Below are positions 53,618 through 64,000 of a stretch of 64,000 nucleotides of DNA, in pieces; position 1 is the first letter of the stretch, and the number at the start of each line of letters is the position of its first letter. The position numbers and the translations under genes were made by a program. Source of the DNA: Xiphophorus maculatus (lineage: Eukaryota > Chordata > Actinopteri > Cyprinodontiformes > Poeciliidae); the NCBI RefSeq assembly GCF_002775205.1, contig NC_036456.1, forward strand, positions 13,047,463 to 13,111,462, written 5' to 3'. The notes beneath the pieces are model-generated. The model was not told where the DNA came from, searched no databases, and was given only the letters and a program-made list of their open reading frames with translations.

Positions 53618-55908
53618 ACGTTGAGGGGTTCTCCAGTAATGTGAAGTTTTTTCGCGGCTTGTTTCAGTTTCCCGTCATCCCGCAAACCCCCAGATCTGTG
53701 TAATTAGAAACAAAAAAATGACTGATCAGATAATCCCACCGTTCTCAGAAGGTACGCGCACACGTTTGTGAATTTTTGAAAAGCGTGCTGAAAACGTTGC
53801 GGTGGGAACGTTTCCCAAAATTAAAATCCGCCTCAGTTGGATTCTTTTCATGGACTTTGTTGACAGTGAGAAACTCCTGCTCATCACCAGACTCGCCCTC
53901 CAAAGAGCCAGTTAGCAGCTGAATGTACTAGATAACCCTCTTCTAACCGAGACGTAATTGTACTAGCAGCCTCTGTTTTTTTTTTTGCCAGTCGACCGGT
54001 TCCTGCGGACATCGACGCGGGCTGAGTGTGCTGACGTGTTTCGCTCTGCACTGTACAGGAGCAGCTTTTCGTCTAGACTGTCGAGGGCAGACTCGATGTA
54101 GCACAGCCATGGTGTCTAAGTGCTTTAAATTACACTGTTCAGTGTTTGTGCCAAGTTTATATGAATATGTGACTATTTTTCAACCACTGTTATACTTTTA
54201 CGACAGCTGCTTCGATAGGAGAAAATACGTTTAATTAGATGCATTTTGCCCACATGAGTCTTTTCCCTCCTGTGAGCCACTTGCTGTTCTCTGACGGAGT
54301 GATTATTAGACTATGTGCAATAAAAGATGTTCATTGTAAAGCTGTCATCGATGGGGTCGAATGTTTGAATCAGTGAGTTTCATACTTATCTGAAAAGTCT
54401 TAAAATCCTCTTTAGAATATAAATAGTGTAATAGTTTCTATGGGGACTTAGTGACCCCAATATTCCCACTGCTTTTACTCCTCCAACCATCCTGATGTTT
54501 GGTTCTCAGACAAACTTGTTTTGCAGTTTCAAACGTCTGAATTGTTGCCCGTTTCTTCTGATCACCATACTGCAGCTGTTTTAGGTAAGTAGTTGTTTTT
54601 TTTTTAAGGATTATGAAGACAAACACATATTTATCTTAATATACTGAATTGTTGTCTTGTCTTTACCATTTTGAAGAGTGGAAAACAGACGTAGGTCTCT
54701 TTTTAAAGCTCTATTTATGCAAAGAGAAAACAGGAAGCCGTGGATTATTAATTACAAGTTTCAACACAATTTTGTTAAAGCATAAATGAAACAAAATCCT
54801 CTAGTTTCATCTATTAATTGTTGTAGGGGTTTCACTATTTTTGATGTTAATGGGTTTTTTTTTAGTAACAATAATATTTCAAATAATATTTCAACAATAA
54901 TATTTAAAATTGAAGGCTGGATTTAAAAAAAAACTGCTACTAAAACATGAATAAACATTTCTTTTGAATGCATCTTTACTGGGCAACTAAAGTAAGTTTG
55001 GAAGCTATATTTTATTTCAAGATTTAATTTAGAAATTTCTACATTTAGTCATTTGAAATGGAAGTGAAATTACAGGGCTAGTTTCCCAAAATGCATTATC
55101 CCATGTCTAAAATGGAATTTTTTCCAAAAGGATAAAGATTGAAATAGAGAAATATGACTCTCTCTGGAAGTGTTGCAGAGTCATTCACGTCTTCCTGTTG
55201 GTTCCATTTAGTCCTCTTTCTAATGCCGAAGACATAAAAATAGCTGCAAAAGAGAAACTTCCACTCCAATATTATGCATATTCCCAAGATTAATTAAAAA
55301 GTTTGGTCAATGTTCTTCTCCTCAGTTAGTTTATGCTAAGTCACTAATGGATCTGGCTTAATCACATGCAAACCAGACTGGCTTTAATTATTCTCAGCGT
55401 TAAGTGAAGGAAGATCAGTACTCAAGCACTCAAAGCCTCTGAATTCATGCGTTTTGTGCTGAAAAGCGACTCTTGGTTAAAATGGAGCCAGAACTCAGGT
55501 ATTTTAACACATCATAATTAGCCCCAATCATCGAAAGCTGACAATGGAGAAGCTGGTAATTAAAACTGCTCATACAGAAGATGTGTGCGTGGCGACATAC
55601 ATGTTGTAACCACTCATTGTTTAGAGCGATGGAAGGGACAAACACTTGGAGCGTGAGTTATAACTGAATAAAGAAGTTTCTCCTCTCTTATTAGTCAACA
55701 ATAACAAACCTCTGCAGAATAAAGCTTTCGAGATTTTAAGCTTTCATCCTCACACACCTTATTTTCCACTCTGTCCTCATCTGAAAAAGCTAGTGTGGAA
55801 GAAAGACATGAAGAGATATTTACATCTAGTCACGGCTCCAGTTAGATGAGACCGAAACTGAGCTTTTCCACCTACAGACAAACTCTGTGTGAGGAGGGAA
55901 ACTTACCC
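53618..55908. other. Intergenic between gpr78 and cpz, no gene seen
   Basis: An AATAAA at 54319-54324 could serve gpr78 if its 3'UTR spans the transposon. A segment at 55290-55620 is unique-looking, with TAATTA-type cores (AGATTAATTAAAAAG, CATAATTAGCCCCAATC, GGTAATTAAAAC), and is a weak enhancer candidate. No gene is seen. Confidence 0.4.
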
Positions 55909-56430
55909 TGAACTCACCGTCCTCTCAGTGAAACGTGGTGGTGGCAGCTTGATGCTGTGAGAACGGTTTTCTTCAATATCAGGTCAGAGTTAGTTGGACG
56001 ACGGCTGGAGCTAAAACACAAGACGATTCTGGAGTCTGCAAAAGATTTGAGACAGAAGTGGGAGTTTGTTTTTTAACAGTAAACATAGAGGTGTCATTAC
56101 AATGGAAGGTTTTAGATTAAAAGCATGTTTCTGTTAAAATGACCCAGTCAAAGTCCGAGTTTAAATTCAGTTGAGCTTGAAAATTGTTGTCCACAGACAC
56201 TCTCCATCCAGTCTGACTCCTCTTGAGCTATTTTGCACAGAAGAGTGAAAGATAATGTCAGGCTGTTGTAGTGTAAAGTCGGTAGAGACGTACCTGAAAT
56301 CACCTGCAGCTTTAAATGCAGCTAAGCATATAGTACTTCAAAGTACCAGAGCGGTACCAAATGGGCGCTGAACTTTTCCCACTTTTAGTTGTGCAACAAA
56401 AGGTGTAAATACTTTTTTTAGCAAGTTGTC
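55909..56430 (+). mobile_element. Tc1-like transposon relic
   Basis: Sense-strand remains of the 3' half of a Tc1 transposase gene: GTGAAACGTGGTGGTGGCAGC (the 20-base core starts near 55928), GGAGTCTGCAAAAGATTTGAG (from 56031), GACCCAGTCAAAGTCCGAG (from 56141), CACTCTCCATCCAGTCTGAC (from 56198) and GTCGGTAGAGACGTACC (from 56278), in the correct order. Frames are broken throughout and ends are unclear. Confidence 0.65.
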
Positions 56431-57440
56431 TTTCATGAGTGACTCAGCCTTTTCCCACAGATCCAGACCTCTTTTCCCTCAGCAGTACCACGCACATGCA
56501 TGATTACAAGCTCTCTTTACAATTACACACAAGGAATGATCTCCCCTGTTAGGTTTCACTTCCTTTCAGTTTCTGGGTTAGGCTGTAATTTGCATAATGC
56601 ATGAACATGTTAAGGATCTCATCAATATTCCTGATATAGATGAAGGATGCAGCAGTTTTTTTTGTACCCCTCACTCTAACTCTGTGCCAACCTCCTTCTC
56701 GCCTGCCTGCCTGCCCTCCTGCCTCGAACCCTTTTGAATATTCACTCTGCCATTATGCTAATCAGGTCTGCTCAGCTTGAAGAGGAGACCTTATAATTAG
56801 TTGAAAAGGTATAACACGTTCACTTAAAAAAAAAAAGCTATTACAGCGTGCCATCATGTCTGGGATTTTCCAGAAATCATTGAGAGGGGAAGCAAAGCTG
56901 CTCACATGAACTGAAGTGGGTGGTAATCAGGTCTGCTGATAATAACCGTGTCTCACTCTAGAAAAAATATAATTGCTCTTATGCAAAGTTTAGCAGTGGC
57001 GTCTCGGTGCTAAATGGCTCTGTTTGCTTGACATCCTGGTGCTTTTGTTTCTGCCTGAACAGCAGCAAATCATCAAGCACTTCTGCTTTGATTTGGATGT
57101 AAAACAACAGTCCACGTAATATTGGAATAATCTGAGAAAATCACAGCTAGAAAGTCAACTAATACTGCAACTTCCACACAGTGTTAGGCGTATTCCTCTT
57201 CTAGATTTAGACTTATTAGAAAATATAGTGTTGACCAAACAAACTGAATTATGCCTTATGTTTCCTGAAAGCCTGATGTCTGTATAACCTCTCTAAGTAT
57301 TTGTAATCAGTAGTTATTCAGGCTTTCTGAATGTTAACTAATGCGTTGACCTTTTGATTTATCACAAAATTTTAGTCCAATACTTGAGCATTTCCAGAGA
57401 AGAAAAGACATGCAACTCTTAACATTTGAATCTTTGAAGT
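56431..57440. other. Intergenic, no gene seen
   Basis: Contains CTGCC repeats near 56704-56723 and two TAATCAGGTCTGCT copies near 56758 and 56924, about 165 bases apart. No gene, RNA or transposon ends. Confidence 0.4.
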
Positions 57441-58000
57441 CTTGAAACCTTGTGAGGAGTGGACAGTCCATCAAAATGACTCCAAAAGTCCATCAAAAAC
57501 TCATCCAGGAAGTCACAAATGGAACCAAAACAACAACTGAAGTCCTGCAGACCTCAAAAACTGTCAGGGTTCAAGATTCAACATTGAGAAAGTTTCAAGT
57601 CCAAAATCACCGCTTATGACCTTAAAAGTCCCGTTTCATATTTATCAAAAAATGAAGAAGAAAAAAAACAAACAACTGATGATCCCCAAGACTTTTTAGA
57701 AAATATTCTGTGTACTGATGAGAAAACAGAAACTTGACGGGTGTCCCGCTACATCTGACATTAAAAACAATGTCCGGCCATCAGTTTGTGACTTTGGGTT
57801 GAGCAGCAGGAAAATAATCCAAAGCACACCTGAAAATCAACGTGTAAAAAAATAAAGTTCTTGTGTGGCCTAGTCAAAGGTCAGACATGAATCTGACTGA
57901 GGTAGTGTGGAATTATTTCATGCTAGAAAACCTGAAACTTTGACCAAATTTCTCCACAGTGATGTAAAATCCTCACTAGGTTTGATAGCTATTGTTGATG
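57441..58000 (+). mobile_element. Tc1-like transposon relic, second lineage
   Basis: AATGTCCGGCCATCAGTTTG (57770), AATCCAAAGCACACC (57814) and GTGTGGCCTAGTCAAAGGTC (57863) are counterparts of the catalytic half of another fish Tc1 transposase gene in sense direction. A diverged 5' half is seen from about 57450 (GTCCATCAAAAACTCATCC). There is no intact frame. Confidence 0.6.
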
Positions 58001-58481
58001 CGCAGGGTGGAAGACACGTTCCCCGCAGCATATAGTCAGTCATTTTGTTTTTACTCGGGTTTACATTGTTTTACGATAACATTAAAGTACGACTTAAAGG
58101 CAAAAAATGATTTAACCACTTCAATCACAAGGATTAAACATAAAAAGTGAGTTGTGCAGTTAAAACCTCTCAGACATTTTGACTTGGCTTGAATAGTAGA
58201 AAGCATAATAATGGTGCTTTCCCTTTAAATTAAGACATGACAGGAAACCATTGTGCATAACACATAAAAATGAAAAAAACTGTCAATTTGAGTTGTAAGA
58301 AATTTTTACTTCAGTCATATTTCCTCTGCAGCTCCACTGCTTAGCCTATTTCGTGGAAGTTCATCGGAATGTCTGGCTTGTTTGGGAAGTTCACGCAGTC
58401 CGAGTGAAAAACACACCCTCTGACTGCGTGTGTAGCGAGGTGCCACAGAACGGAGTGGGGTTATAACACCGTGGGGGGAAA

Positions 58482-61400
58482 ATGCTGCTGGTTCTGCTGC
58501 AGATGTTGGTTCCTTTATGCGGAGCTGCGCCGCGATGCGACCCGCAGATAAGAGGTAAACTTTCTCATCCTTATTCCAGGACAGTCTCTGCGCATTTGGA
58601 CACGATCGGGTTCACGCGTGAGTGAAACGTCCGACAGATGCTTGTTTGGAGACTTTTCATTTTAACGAGTTGATTTCCATCCATGCATACTTAATTTCGA
58701 ATCATTTTAACATATAAGTGCGCTTTTCCAGACGGGTTGTGTGGCGTTGTTATTAGAGAGCTGCCACTGCAAGAGGAAGGGAATGAAGAGAGTTTACGAT
58801 CCAGTTTATTGCATTCACAGAAACCACTCTGCCACCTAGCGGTCACTGATCAAATTGATGTGTTTTGCAGGACAGTGCAAGCCAGCAGTGGAAGAAAAGC
58901 GTAAGTACCCTCCAGCTTGAAGGAAGAAAGTCGTCATGCACGGACCGTTCGTCATCTTCTCGTTTTTATCGCAGCCCAGAAAGTCGCAGGGATGTTTGAA
59001 TTTTTAATGACAACATCTCGCGCTTCTGATCTTGAAACCAGAATGTACCAAGACACAGGAAAGTTAAAAAAATAAGAAATAAAACAATCCACCTCTGATG
59101 AACAAAAGGAGTTCTACAGGCTTCTTTAAATCACTTGATTTCTGTCACAAACAGGATCATAAATCCCATAACGCCACGGAGTGTTCACGAGATCTGATCC
59201 GGTTGAGTATTTTTAGATGATCGATGGAGGCATGAAATATTCAGATTCTAATTTCCACAGATAATGGAAATATTTAGGACCAGATGACTGAGGATAGCAC
59301 ACAGTGACAAATAGAGACGCATAATGGACCTTTCAAAAATAAAACCGACACTAATCTTTATCTTGTCTCTCAGCAGAACTTGAATGCAACATAAGAGTGT
59401 GATTTGTCTGACACCAATAATCAAGTATTTTATGAAGTTTACACTAAATTCTCCTTTTAAAGTTGTATTGCAATATAGCTCACTTTAATATGTTTGCACA
59501 ATGCATGCTGAATTATGCCAACTGTGCATTATTGATTATTTGTTACAGCCACATATGACAAATTAACTCTGGCTACAAGATTAGAGTATTAATGGAAAGT
59601 TTAGTGGAAGTATGAAATATGTGGTGATCCATTGAAGAGTAGGAAGATGTGGAAAAATGGAGCCGTTCAAATAATTTCATTTATAGATAAATATCCCTAA
59701 TCTGATTTTTTCCTTTCTATCACAGCCAAATGCACAGACATCCTGCTGTCCTACTGCGACGACATGCCCTACACCCGCACCATGTTCCCGAACATCCTCG
59801 GCCACGGCACCCGCAGGGACGCAGAGACTGGCGTCGAGTACCTCCTCATCAGCGTGGTCGAGCAGCTGCTGGGCGGACAGTGCAACCCCGAGATCCGGAT
59901 GCTGGGCTGCTCGGTTCTGGCCCCCCGCTGCGAGGGGAGCAAGGTGCTGAGGCCCTGCCGCAGCGCCTGTGAGGCAGCGCACAAAAGATGCAGTCATGCT
60001 TTTGAGGGGATCCAGATGGCCTGGCCGTACTTCCTGGACTGCGATCGCTTCTTTGTGAGTGACCAGGAGGGATGTTATGACCCGCTGGAGGGTCTCAAAG
60101 GTAATAAAAGGATTTAGTATATTTCGGGTACGGCCAGAAACAAGTTTTAAATGCTTTTTTTAAATTATTATTATTGTGGCTTTTCTGCTTGACAGAGATT
60201 GGAAAGGAAATCTTCCACTGCACCTCGGTCGTTTATTTACTTGTGTTCAATTCATGCCAGATGAATTGCAGGGACCAAAATAGAAAAACAAGAGTTTGTC
60301 TGACTTTTATTATTAGGAAATAATGATTTAGGGATGAAGACTCCCCCATAGCTGTGCTATAAAGGAAGGTATGGATCAGTGAGATCACTTCTTTACATTA
60401 AATTCTCCTTTAAAAGTTGTATTGCACTTAAAAGAAACAGTTTTAATAAAACATTTTGATCAGAAATGTGACAAGTATGGCAGGACAATTTACCCATATT
60501 AATCTGATAATGTGAGAGAAATGTCAGACTAGGTTACTGCAATGAGATTTATTATGGGATTAAATGGTTCCCTTGGTGTTCTGTAAGCAGGTGTGGCAGC
60601 TACAGTAATTCAAATATATATCTTTTTGTTTTAACATGCTGCTGTTTGAGAGCATTTTTTGCATTTCTCATAAATTTTATATTTTTCTCCACACAGTCTT
60701 GCTATCTGCCTGAATCTCTTGTTTTTTTCAGCCCAACCACAGGCCCAGAAATGAAACAGCCTTCAGACCGTCACTTCACAATTCTGCGCTGCTTTGTTTT
60801 TGTTTCCCACATTCAATGCCAATTAAATGCACTGAAGTCTTCGGTTGGAACGAAAACATGCCTAAGAGTGTAACTGATTTCCTGTTGATTTATCTCATTT
60901 TTATTAGCATTGTTTGGCAGTCTTGTTAATATAAACTATCACTCTTTTTTTAAAACTCCTTTGGTGACAATATCCACTTTTCAAAATAAAGATATCTTTT
61001 TACAAATAATCATTTTCATTATGTCAAAATAGAGTCATAAAATCAGCTCAACATTTGCTCAGCATTTCAAAAGAAAAAGGCGATTTATAGTGTTTCTCTG
61101 CTTCCTTCGGGAACAATGCATCTTATTTTACTGCACAATCCAGTTCTATAACTATAAAATAACTGAAGGTTTGAATCATTTCCTGATGTCTGTGAATGCA
61201 TCCCAAAAGCTCACAGTCATCTGCTTCACACATGACTCTGAAATGTGGCAGAAAAACACTTATTATCTTTAGCAAAGAGTTTTTAAAATTAGAAATCTAT
61301 GGCTTAGATTAAAACAAATCCTGAGAAAATGGAATTGAATGACCCCACATTAAAATGAGCTACGAATAAAACATGAAAACGACAAGACGATCTCTCCCAG

Positions 61401-62969
61401 TAGGTTTCAGGGAGGACAGAAAGCGATCCAGCTGGACGGTGTTTTGAGCTGAGTTGATGTGTGTGTTAGCCAGATGTCTTCACTAAACAACTTCATATAA
61501 ACTTATGCTCTTCTGTGACTCTGTGAGCTGCAGTGCTGCCTCTCTTTCAGCTCAAAACAAAGACGGGAAAGTAACTCTGTGTGCAGAGTCACCAGCTATT
61601 AACAGATTATGAAGTTAAATGTGTCGAACCTGACAAAAAAAAAAGCTCAAACTAAAATGAGTATTGTTGGATTTTTACTGCTTTTTGAAACATGGCAGAG
61701 AAAACCAGTTACTTGGAGCTTAATTAGGTCTATTGTGGTTTAAAAGGCGGACAGGTTTCATCTTCTTTGAACACAATAAACCAGAAGACTAAATCAAGCA
61801 AATGCTGGTAGCCATTTAACAAACCATAGAGCAGTTTTCTCAAACTCCTTACCTTTGGTAAGCTAACTGTAGCGTCCTACTTTGAGCTCACCTCATGGAA
61901 AATAAACGGCCGTTTACATGCAGTACCTCGCGGACCACCAGCGGTCTGGGAACCACCGTTTGAGAAAGGCTGCTTGGTTAGGTCAACGGCTTCAGCTAAC
62001 CACTAGGGTTAGCAAACTAGCCCTACTACCTAGTTAGCGTCAACTAACCACTAGGGCAGTGCTTCTCAAATCCAGTCCTCAGGCCCTCCTGCTCTGCATG
62101 TTTTAGATGTGCCTCTATTCCTGAACTGCTGATTGAAATAATTGCATGACCATCAAGTACTGCAGAAGCCTGTTAATCACCAAAATTTTCAATCCAGGTG
62201 TGTGGCAAAAGGGAAACACCTACAGGGCAGGGGGGCGTGAGGACTGGAATTAAGAAACACTGCAGGAGGGTTAGCAAACTAGCCCTAGTGGCTAGTTGGC
62301 TTCTACTAACCACCAGGGGTAGTTGAAGCTAACTAATATTCGATATAATTTTAAAAAATGTTTTAAGCATTAGACGAGACAGGTTGGACAGATAACATCT
62401 ATCTTAGCAAACCGCCATTTTTGTGACATTTCTTCACAGTGGAGCAAGAAGATGAGGCTGCTCAGAACCTGGAGGTTCCTCAACCCCAACAGGCTGCTGC
62501 ACAGATCCAGTTCACCTACCACTCCAGCTCCCAGATGATCGACATCCTCAAGAAGACCGAGGATCAATGCTCGGAAATCTCCAGGACGTACAGCATCGGC
62601 CGCAGCACAGAGGGCCGGGAGCTGCTGGTGATCGAGTTCTCAACCAGACCTGGAGAACATCAGCTACGTGAGAGCAATTCCGAATCACGCAGCACTTCTT
62701 TTTGTCGTATTAATGCTTAATATTAAATGTTGCCCTACCTAGTCCAGCCTGAGATGAAATTCGTTGGCAACATGCATGGGAACGAAGCCCTGGGTGGCCA
62801 GCTGCTGATCTACCTGGCTCAGTACCTGTGTTCGGAGTATCTGCAGGGAAACGAGCGCATCCAGACGCTCATCAACAACACCCGCATCCACATCCTGCCC
62901 TCCATGAACCCTGACGGATACGAGGTGGCCGTGTCTGGGGACGCTGACAATAACTACAGTGATGAAGAG
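58482..62969 (+). CDS. cpz: Carboxypeptidase Z, partial (5' part)
   Basis: Five exons join in frame: 58482-58554, 58871-58900, 59726-60100, 62440-62667, 62743-62969, giving 311 residues. The gene continues beyond the right edge. Residues 1-16 ([16 protein letters not shown]) are a signal peptide, so the protein is secreted. Residues about 35-159 are a cysteine-rich Frizzled domain ([50 protein letters not shown]). The M14 metallocarboxypeptidase domain starts near 184, with [16 protein letters not shown], the zinc motif HGNE (His247, Glu250) and SMNPDGYE. The third zinc His and catalytic Glu lie off the window. This Frizzled plus M14 N/E-type layout is unique to CPZ, which trims C-terminal Arg/Lys and binds Wnts. 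Exon 2 is a 30-nt microexon. Confidence 0.95.
58901..59725 (+). other. cpz intron 2
   Basis: Donor GTAAGT and acceptor TATCACAG. A word at 59446-59472 (AATTCTCCTTTTAAAGTTGTATTGCA, first 20 bases seen twice with one change) recurs at 60400-60426 in the next intron. Otherwise nothing is seen. Confidence 0.6.
61351..61439 (+). repeat. 89-bp direct repeat, copy 1
   Basis: It matches 63148-63236 over all 89 bases with only three differences and no gaps, by hand alignment. It starts TAAAATGAGCTACGAATAAA and ends GATCCAGCTGGACGG. It lies in cpz intron 3. No terminal repeats were seen. Confidence 0.9.
61990..62330. repeat. Degenerate 48-bp tandem repeat interrupted by a MITE
   Basis: Unit 1 (from 61996) reads CTAACCACTAGGG then TTAGCAAACTAGCCCT. 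Unit 2 starts at 62044 with the same CTAACCACTAGGG, is broken by the element at 62057-62262, and resumes at 62271 with TTAGCAAACTAGCCCT. A third, weaker unit (CTAACCACCAGGGG) follows near 62315. Confidence 0.8.
62057..62262. mobile_element. hAT-type MITE in cpz intron 3
   Basis: A 206-bp element with inverted ends: CAGTGCTTCTCAAATCCAGT at the left and CAGTGTTTCTTAATTCCAGT for the right end on the minus strand, both followed by CCTCA. The flanking 8-mers CACTAGGG (62049-62056) and CAGGAGGG (62263-62270) match at 6 of 8. No coding frame. Confidence 0.85.
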
Positions 62970-64000
62970 GTGACGCTTAACAGCATTCCATCCTTGAGAA
63001 GGGGGAAACGCTGCACCGGCTTTGTTTACTAAACTGCTGTCACACATTTCCTCAGAAGCTTAAAGAGGCTTTAGTTTCACAATGTGATTGCTGCAAAAAT
63101 GAACGGAAGTTAATGTTTTGAAGTAACATCTGGTTATAGTTGGAAGTTAAAATGAGCTACGAATAAAACATGAAAACAACAAGACGATCTCTCCCAGTAG
63201 GTTTCAGGGGGGACAGAAGGCGATCCAGCTGGACGGCTTCTGTTCTTCACTTATCTTCCACAACTCAATGTTGAAGTCTGCGTCCAATAAATATGTTTAA
63301 GACTCGCTACAGTTAAGCTTTGGATTTAACCTTGTCAAACAGCAAGGGTGCAGGGAAAGAGTTACAAGGCATAGTTTTATTTCTGAAAATTGTTGACTTT
63401 CACATCATTTATGTTTTTTAGCTTTCTTCTTTATCCAGGTTGCTTCCCTGAATGTTGAATACAATTAATGCACTCCTTTTGACAGATATTGCCCTTATGA
63501 CTACAGTGATTTTACTTGTGTTTTAGACAGTTACTACTGTGACATAATCTGACATCATTGCTTTTGTTAACTGCTTTTTCTCTAATTCTGGAGATGCCAT
63601 TGTAAAGGCTGTCTAAATCCTAACTTTGCCAACATTAACTAGCCCGTTAGTCCTGCTCTACAGCTGTTGGTCATTTATTCAGTTCACAGGTCATTATTAT
63701 TAACAGTAGCATTCTAACATTGAGGAGAAGTGGCAGGCAAACTAATTTACATAAAGAGCAACCAACTCTCCCACATCGTTTAAACTCAGACGACGAACAC
63801 TCCAGGGAAGATAAAGAGTTAAGGGTTATTTAATTTCAAAAGCTAAATCTTTATGGCAGCATGATGGCAGCATAGCCCAGAAACTCAAATCAGTTTCCTA
63901 AGAACTGTTCACTGAAATATTTCCTGCACATTTAAATACCTGAAAGTAAAATGATCAGTTCTGCTTGTTTTCTAGAAAAAAAAAATATATATATATACAG
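62970..64000 (+). other. cpz intron after exon 5, up to the window edge
   Basis: Begins with donor GTGACG. The next expected exon, encoding the NLDLNRNFPD region of M14 carboxypeptidases, is not in the window. It carries copy 2 of the 89-bp repeat and ends in an AT-dinucleotide run at 63986-63997. Confidence 0.7.
63148..63236 (+). repeat. 89-bp direct repeat, copy 2
   Basis: The partner of 61351-61439, 1.8 kb away in the same orientation, with three substitutions. The pair brackets cpz exons 4 and 5. Confidence 0.9.

Larger units (their letters stand above)
60101..62439 (+). other. cpz intron 3
   Basis: A 2.3-kb intron, donor GTAATA and acceptor TTCTTCACAG. It carries an 89-bp word repeated in the intron after exon 5 and a degenerate 48-bp tandem with a MITE in one unit (separate entries). 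No nested gene. Confidence 0.7.

Noticed and set aside
58825..58850. Second CTCF-like site (CCACCTAGCGGTC) in cpz intron 1
   Set aside because: Needs an extra base in the core and breaks the GGC block, so it is too weak to list.

Overview
The window looks like nuclear DNA of a ray-finned (teleost) fish. It has four split vertebrate protein-coding genes with compact exons and AT-rich introns, many decayed Tc1-like DNA transposons, hAT-type and other MITEs, and tRNA-derived SINEs. No bacterial, organellar or viral gene is recognised. Species cannot be named from the sequence alone.

Layout. (1) Positions 1-3685, minus strand: the 5' half of an ACK-family non-receptor tyrosine kinase gene, best read as tnk1. 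The N-terminal SAM-like region and the whole kinase domain lie on eight exons, and the gene runs off the left edge. (2) 3.7-10.4 kb: the gap between tnk1 and the divergent trmt44. It holds a Tc1 relic, a possible 5' exon/promoter for the kinase, a very palindrome-rich AT tract (6.86-7.78 kb) and a full-consensus CTCF-like site just upstream of trmt44. (3) 10,435-22,856, plus strand: complete trmt44, a tRNA uridine 2'-O-methyltransferase, in 11 exons with one GC-AG intron. (4) 22.9-44.8 kb: a 22 kb intergenic interval with no credible gene, several transposon relics, a SINE, a minisatellite and two or three stretches that read like conserved regulatory DNA. (5) 44,829-51,460, plus strand: complete gpr78, an orphan class A GPCR in three exons. 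(6) 51.5-58.5 kb: intergenic, with three Tc1 relics. (7) From 58,482, plus strand: the 5' part of cpz, a secreted Frizzled-domain metallocarboxypeptidase, running off the right edge.

The order trmt44, gpr78, cpz on one strand agrees with the human 4p16.1 order TRMT44-GPR78-CPZ as I know it, so this is an ancient syntenic block. The tyrosine kinase beside it is not a neighbour in that human block. The genes do not form one pathway: tRNA modification, orphan GPCR signalling, and extracellular Wnt/peptide processing. All splice junctions were placed by hand from reading frame, GT/AG (or GC/AG) dinucleotides and protein-family alignment from memory; joined reading frames stay open throughout. I did not find a clearly new biological system. 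The most unusual sequence is the large palindrome cluster at 7.44-7.66 kb.
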